DNA of 64,000 bases, taken from positions 5,332,001 to 5,396,000 of the forward strand of contig JAFFSR010000221.1 of the NCBI GenBank assembly GCA_017163975.1. The letters run 5' to 3'. Below the pieces are notes generated by a model. It searched no databases, was not told where the DNA came from, and worked only from the letters and a program-made list of their open reading frames with translations. Position numbers and translations under genes: made by a program. This DNA comes from Anastatus disparis (lineage: Eukaryota > Arthropoda > Insecta > Hymenoptera > Eupelmidae). This document shows, piece by piece, positions 50,901-62,850 of this stretch; within the stretch, counting starts at the first letter, position 1, and every line of letters starts with the position of its first letter.

Positions 50901-53900
50901 ACATAAAATTCTAATTTTTTTATTATATTCTGTGTAATTGTGGTTTTGAATTATTAAAAAATTTCATATTTTATTAATAATAATATTGGGTTAGCTCGAT
51001 TTTACAAGATTTTCAATGGAATTTTGTTCGGTAGCACGAAACATCTTCTTCCGATTGAGGAAATTCAATTACTCCAAGTGAAAAAAGCGAATTTTGAAAA
51101 TTAAATAAGTAAACGAAAGAAAAAAATTCGTATACGACATAGAGCAATCGGTATAAATGTTATTCTTTCAAAACTTAATCTTTTATACAAAATTAATTTT
51201 TCATTCAACAAAATTGTACTTGATCTCGATGATTAAAAATAACTTTTTTAATTTGTTTTTAATTTGAATTAAAAATATTTGAAAATAATGCACGTTCTGA
51301 ATAAATACGATTTTTATCTTTTTAAAAAAGTTATTCTATAGTTTCGAAGCTTTATAATTTCGTGTCATATATTGCCGAAACATTAATAGACTAGAGATAT
51401 GATTAACTATTTTTTATACGTAATTATTATTATTTGTAATATCGAGCAAAATTCTATAAGATGGATCCATACCACAAATTCAATTATTACATTTTAAATG
51501 ATAAAGTAATTAATATCATAATTAATTTAATATAGTTATTGATTGATGTACCTTTTCTGCTTTGGCTGGCGTAGTAGACGGCGAAATTACAGGATCTTCA
51601 ATGATTTCGGTTTTACCTACTCCTCGAACCCTTACATCATTAACAAGAATTTTTCGGTCCGGCATTGTGAAACCAAATTCTTTTTGATATCTTTGAGAAA
51701 AATATTTATAAATATTGAAAAATCAATAAAATTTAAGCTCAAGTTAATTGAAATATAAGAATTTTTTTTTTACAGAAAATGAATCATGGATAAAATAATG
51801 TTATATTCTAGCTCAGCACATCAGCTCTTCTATTGCACAAAATAAAGCACGTGAACAATGAAGGGAAAATTTTGTTAATATTCTGAACATATTTACGTTA
51901 AATTTACCTCAGTTGGTTGAAAACTCACGGAAAATAAGAAGAATTAGTTTTATAATTATAATTATTTCTTTCATGCAAATATTTAACATTCAAAAATATT
52001 AAACTTTTTGAGATGTTGAAAATATAAGGCTTTTCAAGTAATTGTTTAAATAATAAAATTTTACATGTTGGCATTAATATTTTTTTTAAGTTACGAAGTA
52101 AAATTGTTTCAACAGAAATATTTTGCTAGTTACATAAACAAGCATGATACAATTATGTAAATCTGAATACACGTAAAATTTTTTAACTGCATGTAACTTC
52201 AATTTATAAAACTATAAAACAAAATTATGTATTTCTACGTTGATTGTCTTATAATTTGAATGCAAAAATATTTGCATCTCTTGTTACATGTTTACAAGCT
52301 TTAATACATATACAGAAAAACATTCGCGCGCACCTGCACATACACACTCATGTATACATTTTATAATTAGCAACAATTTTCTAAATCAATTTCACAAAAA
52401 AAGAAAAACAGAAAATGTTACATTACCTTTCCAAAAACGAAGTAGCAAAATCACCGTGCCTAGTGCCAGAAACTCCAGAATTTTTATGTGTTTCAGGAGT
52501 GCACATCAAGGCGCAGTCAGTTCCTTCATATCTCAAATGTAAAAAGCATTCGGTTTCAACGCGATCTTCCGTAAATCCTTGCGCAATAAGTTTTTCCGTA
52601 ACTTTTCTTTGCAACGCGTCCAATCTTTCATCCAGACGGCCAAAAGATTCTAGAATTATTATGATGATTGTTTTTTATTTTTTATGTTTTTTTTTAATAA
52701 AGATTGACATTTCGTTAAATTTAAAATAGTTTTTAGAATGATTTTAATGAATTTAGATTTTGAAATAAACGTCCTCTCACTTCAATTATAATCCGTAAAT
52801 TTCCTTAAAGTTGTAAAATTTTCATTACAAAATTTTCCCACATTGTCACGTGACTTTAATATTACGTTTTATTCAATAATTAACTTCAGAGAGAAAAGTT
52901 GTAAAATACAGAAGTTGTTACTTTTGAAAATGATGTAATAAAATTATTTAAATGTTTTCGAATTTTAATCAATATTGAATTTCATTTATTGCTCAGCATT
53001 CTCATCACGCCCGTAATATTTTTCCAATTATTCGACCAACTTTAAGGAACTCTTTATATTAATTTACAAACTTTTTCAGTCGATTAATTATAGAATAAAT
53101 CAATTGAAAAAGCTTGTAAATTAATATTAAAGTTATTTAAATGGAAAAATTGAAAGAAAGTATTTGCAATAGTTCAATTATTTATCATTATTTAATATTA
53201 CTTAAAACTTAAATAGGATCTAATTATTTTTACACTACAAGTATTAATAAAATCAATCTGAATTTTTAATGTTACATCTGAAATAATAAAAGCTTTATTA
53301 ATCGAACCTTTTACTAATAAAATAATAATAATACCTTCATTATAAGTTTCCGCGCTAGGCTCTTGAGCTTCCTCAACGACATCAGCTAATGCCATACCAT
53401 AAGCCGATAAAATACCAGCGTACTTATGGACAAAAACCGTTCCCATACCCAACGATCGAGCTATCGAACAAGCGTGCTGTCCTCCAGCACCGCCGAAACA
53501 CGCCAATACGTGACGCGATGTGTCGTGACCCTTTGCCTGTTTTTTTTTTATTTTTATATTTGAAATTCAATGTTTCTTTAATATATTTTTTTTTAATTAT
53601 AATTTTTTTTTTAATTTAAGATTATTATAAGTAAATAATAATTTTATGCTATAAGATAAAAAAATATCTTTGAAATGTAAAATTCAGTATATTTATTTAC
53701 GAGTAAATTGAGTAGTCTTGTAACTTAATGATACCTGAGTTAAAGCTCGTATTGGTCGGCACATAGCTTCATTTGCTACCCTTATAAATCCCATTGCCAC
53801 TTCTTCGATTGACATTTTTTCATTTTCCGATTTGCCTTCCGTCATAAGAAACTCGTTGATCTATAAACATATTTCATGCGAATTCTTTGATTTAATTTTT

Positions 53901-54094
53901 ATTTCAAAATTGGATTAACTTATCTTTATAAAATTTTATTCTGGGGTAGTGGATGCTTATTATAAGAAAAATTTCTATTACATTTTTTTACGTTGAAAAG
54001 AAAATAAATGAAATCCTAGGAAATTTTATTTTTTAGCAAAGAAAGGATTCAATTTGAGTTTTTTTCTGGAAATCGAACAATATTGTATTAGATC

Positions 54095-54133
<39 letters not shown>

Positions 54134-57100
54134 ACTAGTAATTTTGGATTACTTGAGGTTTTTCTTATTAAAAATTTGGAATAAAAACATGGATAGAAAT
54201 AAATAAAATAAGCTTTATTTGATATAAACAATAAAAAAAATAGTGATCCGCAGATCTGAGAAGTGAAGGAATTTTATTTTTTATCAAGAGGCGCGCGTCG
54301 CGCCTCGGAGGCATGTATGGGTTTCATGAACTCGCAGTCTGAGAGGCCGTAACGCGCGCCTTATATAATCTTTGAATTTTTAAAAATCTAACCTTTACAT
54401 CTTAATAAATACAATTTTTTCTTTTATTTTATACCATTTTTCTTGTTTTTTTTGGTAAATTTTTAATTAACTATGCTTAAATTTACATTTTATCACATTG
54501 ATAAATGTATATAGTATTTATGAATAGTTTTGGAACTAATACATATAATTTTAAGATTAAAGAAAGAAGTGATCGAAGAACAATTAAAGGAAGAAGTTGT
54601 AATTTAATGTAAAAGAAAAAATTTATTAAAAATGAATTATTATTTACATAGAGACAATAATGAATGTAGCCATTTTACTTATTATGAAACCCATTTGATT
54701 ATTTTATATTAATTTCTGTTTTAGGGAAAATTTATTAAAAATGCGTTTTACATAAAAAAATGTGAAAAAAAAGAGTAATTTATAATAACAGATATGAGAC
54801 TCATAAATGCCTAGACTTTCACCTTTTTAAAGGTTTATAATTTAACGTCGCTATATTTATGCTATCATTGCGATGCTAATTAGCGACCGAGGTCGTTTCA
54901 GTGTGTTTGAGAACAAAGCATATGTAACACACAGTGATGCTTGTATCAATCGGCCGCCGAGAGCGGGATTCGAACTCGGGACCTCGAGATCACGAGTCCA
55001 ACGCTCTACCGATTGAGCCACTGACGACCTCAAGCAATTGTTTACATTTGATATTACTTTTACTATCAGATATCGTAGTATACTTGTAATAAAAGGAAAT
55101 TTTGAAAATAATATATATTGGGAAAATGTTATCGTAAAAATTTCCATTTTTCTTGTAAATTTTACCATGTAACATGTTAATTTTTTGCTACAATGGCAGC
55201 CTATGACTATGCTACCACTGTACCTTGTAATTTTTACGAGAAAATTTTCTTCGAGTGTGTAATTAGTTTGAATTAAAAATTATAAATTTTACAAACTTAA
55301 ACTTAAAAGTAAACTTATTTTGTTGGAACTCGTTTCATTAAAAACTTACCAATAAATTAAAACCAAAATACAATGAAATAATATAAATCTTCTTGTATCT
55401 TTTCAAAGGATTATTTAGCGAATACATACCTCTTGCGTCAATTTGGCAAAAGCCTCGAGAGTGCGCGATTTATCAAGTGGCTCATTCTCGCTTGGGCCAA
55501 AGATTTTAGGAAAATATTCAGGAAGCAATCGGCCAAGGGCCAAATTCGCGTCCGTTACGGCTAGAGGTCCGCCTTTCTTATAACAAGCCGGACCCGGATG
55601 AGCGCCAGCACTTTCCGGACCAACCTCGAATAAACCAGATCTAAAGAACAGCATCGATCCACCACCGGCTGCTACTGTATTCACATCGAGCTGTTTTCAT
55701 TGGAAATTAAAAGAAATTATTTTTTTACTTCATTTTATTTTATACTTCGGTACAAGTTATAAATAATTTATTGTTGGTAGGGAATTTTCTGGGTTGCTGG
55801 AATAAACAAAATATGTCAAACTTTTGCGAAAATTGAGTTTAGTTCATATTTTGCATATTTAGAGATTTTTCTTTCGGAAGAAAACTTTAGAAAAATTCAA
55901 TCTGTAGCGGAAAACTGTAAACTAAGCGTATAGTTATTCATTTTGTCATTTGTTTATACATAGTTTCAACTTTAAAAATTTAAATATTTTGAAATCATAA
56001 GAATGCGAGTAATATGATTTTATTTTTATAAATTAAAAAATTAGAAGATACAATACATATTTAAATTGCAATAATTAACATTCATTCAGTGTTTTCTTAT
56101 TTATTGTATTCATTTAAAAATAAAATTAGATCATTTATAGTTTCAATAGAGATTAAAAAATTATTAAACTGAAAATTTTGTTGTATTTTTTAATAAAACT
56201 TTATTAAAATAAATTTTAATTAAAATATTAATTTAAATCAAATGCAATATTATGTATTTTCTACATATTACTTTTGATAAATTGATATTTTAGTAGATAA
56301 TTTCAAATTAAAATTTTTATTGGTTGCATATATAAATTCATAAAATATTTGTCATTTATTATTTTAGTTAATTTTTTTAATAATTATAAATTATCATTGA
56401 GAGAACTTATAATGTTATTATTTATAAAAAATAATCTCTAAAATTTATGAAATTCAGAAATTCCCATGTTTAAATAACTTCCATTTATTTTATATGTTTT
56501 AAAAAAATTAATTTATATAATTTTTAATACGTTGGCCAGAAAAAGCAAGTAAATTGGAAACATATTTCTTATTTTATTTTTCGTTTTTAAATCTACTATT
56601 TTTGCTGATCAGATTTTCGAGAACGCCATGCACTAAACGTAAATTAAGTTGCGCCTTTCGTTATTAGATTTCACTGGGCAATAAATTCATGACTATAGGT
56701 ATCTACGAAGGAAAGACGCGCGAATGGTACACTTGAGGTTATCTACCCATAGATCAATATATTTTTCAAACAGCAGAAATTTCTTTATTTTGTAATAAAC
56801 ATTCTCTGTTTTAAATGTAGAAAGTCTAACTATTTCAGAATTAAATTCGAATTTTAGGAATACTAATTATGAAAAATCAATCAAGTTTAAAAGTAATGAA
56901 ATCTAAAAAGGATACTCAAGTAAATTTTAGATAAATTTTGAAATGATGTACGAAGTATATGTTATTCGAAAAATCGCCATTTTCTAATATAACTACTTCA
57001 AAAAAATGTTTCATATTTTTATAATTTGTAAAAAATATAAGACTGATAATGAATTTAGTGAACTATTGATCGACCTGAATAAAAAAAAAATAAACAATGT

Positions 57101-60100
57101 TTGTGTTTTTGCTGAATGTTCCTATCAAAAGAAAAATCCACTGTATAATTTTCATGTCGAAGCACTTTAAAAACACGACAGTTCAATTTTTTTTCGAATG
57201 CTTGAGAAAAAAAAAATTGAAGATGTATCAATCAATATATATTGCACAATCACGCTATAAAAACACATGTAGAACGAAAACTTCTCCAGATAAAACAAAT
57301 TAAATCTAGTACGAATCGACGTTAAAAAAAAAGAGTTTATTTTTTTTTCTCTTTCGTAAAAGTTTCATACATACCTGGGCAGCTTGAATAGTAACGCCGG
57401 CAGTTGTGCTTTCGTAAACGTGCTCGTAACTACCGCCGTAACGACTTACGTCGGTCGAAGTGCCACCCATGTCAAAACCTATGACAGGCATTTTAGTTTC
57501 CTTTTGATAAGTGGTCATCGCGTAGCCGACTACACCACCTGCTGGACCAGATAGTATGGCTCGAGAGCCATTAAAGCTAACAAAACAAAATTTAATGTCA
57601 AAACAATAAATCAAAGCATACAAGCGTTTAGGTTCCATGATAAAGTCCACGGATGACTTAACTACTCCAAGCATATCATCTTTTGAATTTATATTCGAAC
57701 AAACTTTTTTCTCCTTTAATTCGATAGCAAAAGAGTTTTGCCGTGTAATAAAAAAGAATTTCCATTTATTTCAAACTATTAATGAAAAAAAAAAATTCAT
57801 TTATCCTTATTCAATGAGCAAAGAAACGGAGATTACTTCTTCTTTTTTTTTAAAATTTATCTTTAAAATTTTTTCCCAAGAAGCTCTCCCAAGCGCGCCT
57901 GATTCTCTTTTAAATATTATTACAGCGTCTAAAGTTTCGGAATAATTAAAAAAGTAAAAAATTCTTTAATCTTTTAATGCATTTTGTAAAATTGAAAAAG
58001 CAAGAAATACGCTGGATGTTCAATTTTATTTAAATTAATAAAAAAAAAGTCTTCATTGAAATAATCTTTTAATTTAAATAATAAAATATTAATGACTTAA
58101 TTTATTTGAAACTTACGAGTTCATCGGGGTGAGACCGCCATCGCTTTGCATAAAAAGCACATTAACTCCTTGAAGATTATTTTTAAATCCGCTTGAAAAG
58201 CCCTGAAATAAGCGTGTATTATTATGTTAAATAAAAATTTTTTAAATTTACTAAGCTTAGATATAAATGAATTCCAGAATTTTTACCTGTAAATAACTTT
58301 TAATGTGCGGCGTCAAATAAGCATCGGCAGATGCTGTAAAACCGCGAGGTACAATTCTGGTCATTGGCATTACTTCGTGCGAAAGGGATACTTGTTGAAA
58401 GCCCATTTTTTTGGCTAATTCGCCAATCTGAATTTCATGATCAGCATAACTAAATGAAAAAATTTTTAAATAAATAAACATTTATTTGATCTTAATACAT
58501 AGAAATTTAAAGTTTAAATAAGAGGTCATCAGTGGCTCATTCGGAAGAGCGATGGATTCGTAATCTCGAGATCCCGAGTTCGAATCCCGCTCTCGGCCGA
58601 TTTATACAAGCACTACTGTACATTCACATGTGCTTTGTTCACGAACACACTGAAGACGTCCGTCGCTAATTAGCATCGTAACGATAGCATAAATACAGAG
58701 ACGTTAAATAAAATTAAGAAAAAAGTTTACTTATTAGATTCGAAACCCAAAGAGCTGTCTTTAAAATATTCCATTTTTTTTATATTAAAAATTTGCATGC
58801 AATAATACATTTTTCCTTTTATTCAAAAATGAACAAATTAAAATTTAATATAAATTAATAAAATATTCGACATAAAATTGAAAAAATAATTCTAAATTTC
58901 ATTTACTAAAGATAAAAGTAAAAAGAATTACCGAAAATTAAAAAATTTAAAAATAGCAAAATAAAAGTAAAAAAAATAATCCTTACGTATAACTATGCAT
59001 CAAAACTACCGCTAAGCTCTCTATTCCTTTTTCTTTAAGAATTGTTAGATCCTTTTTCAATTTTTCTTCATTCAGCTCTTCGGTTACAAAAAGCTCCTCT
59101 CCAGTTGAACCTTTAACCTTTCTCCATGAGTTTTTTGACAGCTGGCATTTTTTAGGCAGCCCAGGTATAACTCGAACTTTTACTTCTACGACGTCGGTAT
59201 ATAGTACGTCGGGTGTTACAACTTCCTAGAAAGTTTAATTTATTGCATAGCATTAAATTTTACATATTAATTTGTCAAATATTAAAAAACATATATTATT
59301 TCTTTGTATAGTATTATTATTAAAACTTATTTCACCATATGAAACTTTGCATGTTAATTTGTAAAATTGAAAAATATTAAAAACGAGGTCAATCATTTAA
59401 AAACACAAACATTGCGAATTTAAAAATTAAAAAAAAAAAACACATTTTTGAATCATTAATGCATTTACAAGCAGATTTATCTAAAGTTTATAATCATTCA
59501 TTATTAAAAATTAATAAAACATAGTAATTTCCTTACAAGATCAAATATATTAGGTCGAGCTTGATTTCCAATGTACAATAAATCTTTGAAACCTTCATTT
59601 ATTAACAATGCCATTTTAGCGCCTTTTCTTTCGAGCAAAGCATTGGTTGCCACTGTTGTACCCATGCGTATCCATGCTATTTGCGATGTGTCGATTTCAC
59701 CTTTAATTGCCTTGCCAGTTTCCTAATTAAATTAATTAATCTTTTATTCGTTATCGATTAAATAATTACAGATACATTGATAGCATTACGTTCAATGATG
59801 GATTAGAGCAGCAAGTTTAACAATGGTAATTAATATTATTTTACAGAAACTTAAAAAAATAAATAAATATTCACAGGGAAAAATTTATAGAAATGTTAAA
59901 GGATATTGATTTTTGAATGTAAAAATTTTTAATTTTATTTGCTTTAATTAAATCTCACAATTTATTTCAGAATAACGTAAAAATTCAATTTATTAAATTT
60001 TATTCCTGATAAAAAGTTAAAAGCACGTTTCAAGCAAAATAAGCAAATGAGCATTAACTTTAAATAATTTTATTTTACTTTTGAAATAATGAAATACTAA

Positions 60101-60495
60101 GTATTGAAAAATAATAAATAAATATATTTCTGATAGTGCTGATAAAACAACGCGTACATTAAAGCTGCATAAAAAATTTCGGTTTCTTAAATTTTAATGA
60201 GTAACTTATACCATGTACAAAATTTTCAGACACTGAAACTTTTATAAAAGCGACGATTGGTGTTAGTTAAGGCACTGCCAAGAATAAGTAAATGTAAAAA
60301 TATATGATTAATTAATTTTGATGATATTACCTGTTCTAATATCCTGCGGATTCCTTCCCGAGGTGCATCATCATAATTCGCTGGATCTACTGATAAAAGT
60401 TTCATAACTCGAATTTTACCAGCAGGACATTTGGCATAAATGTCGGTAAAGGTGCCTCCGCGGTCAATGGCAAAACGAAAACGATTGTCTGCCAT
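35925..60495 (-). CDS. OPLAH: 5-oxoprolinase (ATP-hydrolysing)
   Basis: Cytosolic enzyme of glutathione turnover that opens 5-oxo-L-proline to L-glutamate with ATP. Twenty-one exons, all GT-AG and phase-consistent, 5' to 3': 60495-60331, 59722-59537, 59225-58987, 58449-58287, 58202-58117, 57576-57375, 55690-55430, 53860-53735, 53536-53335, 52649-52427, 51690-51552, 50868-50591, 50087-49827, 45843-45738, 45648-45481, 45391-45147, 44958-44847, 44335-44111, 42467-42286, 42106-41947, 36065-35925. Their sum is 3870 bases, 1289 residues, matching the usual length of about 1288. HyuA-like half: [12 protein letters not shown] (residues 8-19, phosphate binding), [27 protein letters not shown] (313-325), [28 protein letters not shown]. 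HyuB-like half: [38 protein letters not shown]-terminal [10 protein letters not shown]. No lesion seen. The last intron (36066-41946) is longest and repeat-laden. Confidence 0.97.
39555..39802. repeat. Diverged direct repeat, period about 189
   Basis: 39555-39612 and 39744-39802 share GTAAATTC, GAATTACAAGT, a variable GATG/GGTG, and CGAAAAA. The sequence around GTAAATTC...GAATTAC is itself a small hairpin. Confidence 0.6.
39895..40186. mobile_element. Foldback element, 292 bp
   Basis: Left end GTTATTTACTCAAGTATTAA and right end are exact inverse; arms of about 130 bases stay complementary through CTGCAAATTAAAAGCTGAGC, ATGCACAAGAA and AGAAAAGTAAGTAACGC to a loop near 40033-40053. No clear target duplication. 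Probably a MITE or a very long hairpin, of unknown family. Confidence 0.82.
40290..40402. repeat. GC-rich triple hairpin island
   Basis: In otherwise AT-rich intron DNA, about 110 bases are almost all G and C. They form three consecutive hairpins: GGGGGGGCGCTGCCCCCCC (about 40296-40314), CAGGGGCTTCGCCCCCTG (about 40327-40344) and CCGGGGCTCCGCCCCTGG (about 40353-40370), separated by CACCCC/AACCCC spacers and followed by CCCGTCCTGCGCCCCGAC. Flanked by the foldback at 39895 and the palindrome at 40521. Confidence 0.85.
40521..40659. repeat. Nested palindrome with GC core (family member 4)
   Basis: Outer arms AAAATAGTATGCGCAACGCG / TTGTTGCACAATGTACTATTTT, middle arms AGGTGTTTGTCGACTCGTGCG and inverse, inner arms TTTGTCGCTC / GAGCGACAAA, and the core CTCGCTACGCTCGAGCG at about 40582-40598. 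Confidence 0.82.
45918..46224. mobile_element. piggyBac-like MITE in OPLAH intron 13
   Basis: TTAA at 45918-45921 and 46221-46224 flank a 299-bp element with terminal inverted repeats CCCTTTCAGAAC (45922-45933) and GTTCTGAAAGGG (46209-46220). TTAA duplication with CCC-starting ends is the piggyBac signature. The interior is non-coding. Confidence 0.88.
47357..47466. mobile_element. MITE with CCCTGGTAGAAATTT terminal inverted repeats, copy 3
   Basis: About 110 bp, from CCCTGGTAGAAATTTACCCA to ATTTCTACCAGGG, flanked by TA. Inner arms CATTTAAAATGG / CCATTAAATGG are also complementary. In OPLAH intron 13. Confidence 0.78.
48460..48658 (+). mobile_element. tRNA-derived SINE, copy 4
   Basis: Full head, body and ATAAAAATTA tail; antisense to OPLAH, intron 13. 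Confidence 0.92.
53016..53153. repeat. Imperfect inverted repeat in OPLAH intron 9
   Basis: TTTTTCCAATTA and TATTAATTTACAAACTTTTT are matched in inverse by AAAAAGCTTGTAAATTAATA and TGGAAAAATTG, with a loop near 53080-53095. Confidence 0.6.
54097..54126. repeat. (TA)n microsatellite in OPLAH intron 7
   Basis: Uninterrupted alternating A/T run of about 28 bases. Confidence 0.9.
54285..54362. repeat. GC-rich hairpin patch
   Basis: GAGGCGCGCGTCGCGCCTC at about 54288-54306 is a near-perfect hairpin. About 45 bases later GAGAGGCCGTAACGCGCGCC follows. Unlike the surrounding AT-rich intron. Family unknown. Confidence 0.6.
54841..55030 (-). mobile_element. tRNA-derived SINE, copy 5
   Basis: The only minus-strand copy, in the same sense as OPLAH, intron 7. 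Head at the right (GTCAGTGGCTCAATCGGTAG on the minus strand; B box GAGTTCGAATCCCGC), body and GACGTTAAA end at the left. Confidence 0.92.
58522..58716 (+). mobile_element. tRNA-derived SINE, copy 6
   Basis: Full-length copy starting 73 bases upstream (on the gene strand) of OPLAH exon 4, antisense to the gene, in intron 3. Confidence 0.92.
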
Positions 60496-60499
60496 TATT

Positions 60500-62676
60500 T
60501 TTTATTAATAATACAAATGTACAAGTTTATAAAAAATTTATCTTCAGTTTGCTGCAAAATCTCTGGAAATAAATAATCATATATTTTATTTTTGCGTTGT
60601 GAAAAAAAAAAATACAATTGTGGTATTTAAGTATGAGATTGAACTTCTTGTCTTTCGTGAATAGCGTTTTTTTAACATTTATATAAAAGCCGGTCGTTAT
60701 AACAAAAATAAAATAGCACACCCGGCTATAGCAAGAATAAAATTGTATGGTGTAATTTTTTTACTGAATTGAGAATCAGAAAAATTTTTTGCAGGCAATC
60801 GTGCTCTAACTAAAAGTACGCAATAAAGTTATTTTGTTATTATTATAAAATTTACTTATCATATTTATATCTAGATGGATGTTTGAATCTTAATCTAAAA
60901 ATAAATAATAAAAAAAAATATTCTAACAATTTTAATCATGTGCTTCATATTTAGATGAATTGACTATTCGTCGACAGCTGCATCTCGCATAAAAATAATG
61001 TCTTTAAAATTTTTTATTTTGTTTTGGAAATGTTTAAATTAACTCTTTGGATTTCTACGGATTTTTACGCATGAAAGCGCATGCACATACACGATAACTC
61101 AAAGACGTTGACTGCTATGATTTTTATATAAATGATAGAAAACGCTATTGAACAAAGATAGGAAATTCAATCTTTCCTTAATTATTTCTCGTAATTAAGC
61201 AACTATACATTTTTTTTCCTGCTCTGCGAGAGACGTAGATTTTAATAAAGTAAGAGGTACTGCTGATAAGATATTCACATTTAAAAAAGTTAAAGTTAAT
61301 TAATTTATTAACGCGTAAATATTAATTAGGCTTAGTATAATTTTTAATAAATTTAAAATTATTTTCTTCTATTAAAATATTAAAGATTATGATTCGTATT
61401 AGATAATGATCAGAAGCTCAGTTTTATACGGTAACTGTAATTAAATTTTTTAATTAATTTGAACTTTTTTCAAAATTAAATGCTTATTTTTGTAAAAAAT
61501 GATAATTTTGATGAAATAATAGCCCAAATAGTTGGAACAATCTTCTATTAGAAGTGCACCAAATCTCCAGTTTCATTCATAATTTAACGTAAGATAATTA
61601 AAGTTTCAGAAAAATCACGTAATTTTAATTTACATCTCGATTCTTATATTAGTTTGCTAATGTTAATTTAGCACAATTATACATGCTTCGAGATAAAAGA
61701 AGTTTTAATATTATGCTACAGGAGTTAATAAACGTCTTCATCTGAATTTTTAATCTAAAATATTTGATAACAGAACGCTATTAAAATTTTAATCTTTCAG
61801 ATGACGAAACTTATTAGTTTAGCAGCAATAAATTGTTTTGCACATAAAATTAAAAAAAAAATTCTTATTTATTTATTCAAAGTAAGATTGTTGGAAATCA
61901 TATTTTTTTGTTATCGCTAGCGATTAATTCAACATAACGTTAAATATTATTTAATAATTCAAGTATAACATAATACACAAGTATAAGTTGTACAGACATG
62001 AGGCAATACTAATTTTAACAATTTTTTATCAGTGTTCAAATAAACTTGAGTCCAAATAATGGTAATCATGCATCTGAATTCATTATCTACCGAGCAAGTT
62101 TTTAAAGCAGCGTGTATAGAAACTTGTTTTTATATGTCAAGAAAAATTATTCTACATTCTTTGTTACTGGAAAACTTTTTAAACTCTATGAGATCGATTA
62201 ATTTTATAAGATATAATTTTAAAGATAAAAAATAATCATTCGACGTTTTTTTTTTCTTCTTCAAGTGTTTGTATTAAAAACGTCACGGTAACATAAGTAT
62301 TTTTTAGATATTAAACTCGTGCTAAAACTATTTGAAATTATTTTATTAATGAAATCTTTTTATTTTAGTTAATTAAATTTTAATAATTTTTTGTAGAAAA
62401 AATCTATTTTGCGTTTAATAACAGTTTTAGATAAACAATTTACTTTACAGATACTATATTCTGTTATTATTTTGTTATATGATCACAATACAGTAAAAAG
62501 ATTTCTACATATTTTAAATAATAAAACAATTTATTGTATTTAAATAAGATAACTATAGTCGTATATATTCGAAACAACACCACAGACTTTATCAACTTTA
62601 TTTGACATTTCAGGAATGATTTTATTTTTAATAAATACTGCAATAGAACTCGATTGTTTTAACAAAATGTAAGAAA
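60500..62676. other. OPLAH 5' flank, AT-rich
   Basis: No other gene seen. No canonical TATA/initiator pair was recognised for OPLAH. Confidence 0.45.
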
Positions 62677-62677
62677 C

Positions 62678-62850
62678 GAGACCATCAGCGGCTCACTCGA
62701 TAGAGCGATAGATTTGCAATCTCGAGGTTCCGGAGTTCGAATCCAGCTCTCTGTACTTTGCTCAAAAACACACTAACGATCTCCGCCGCTAATTAGCATC
62801 TCAATTATAGCACAAATACAGCGACGTTAAATAAAATTAAAAAAAAAAAA
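62678..62850 (+). mobile_element. tRNA-derived SINE, copy 7 (internally deleted)
   Basis: Diverged head (GAGTTCGAATCCAGC), body lacking about 30-40 bases around the GCACCACTGTACG block, then GCTAATTAGCATC, GCGACGTTAAATAAAA and poly-A. Confidence 0.88.

Noticed and set aside
11394..62750. Seven tRNA-like segments with A and B boxes
   Set aside because: All carry the same SINE body and A-rich tail and their cloverleaves are imperfect, so they are SINE heads rather than tRNA genes.
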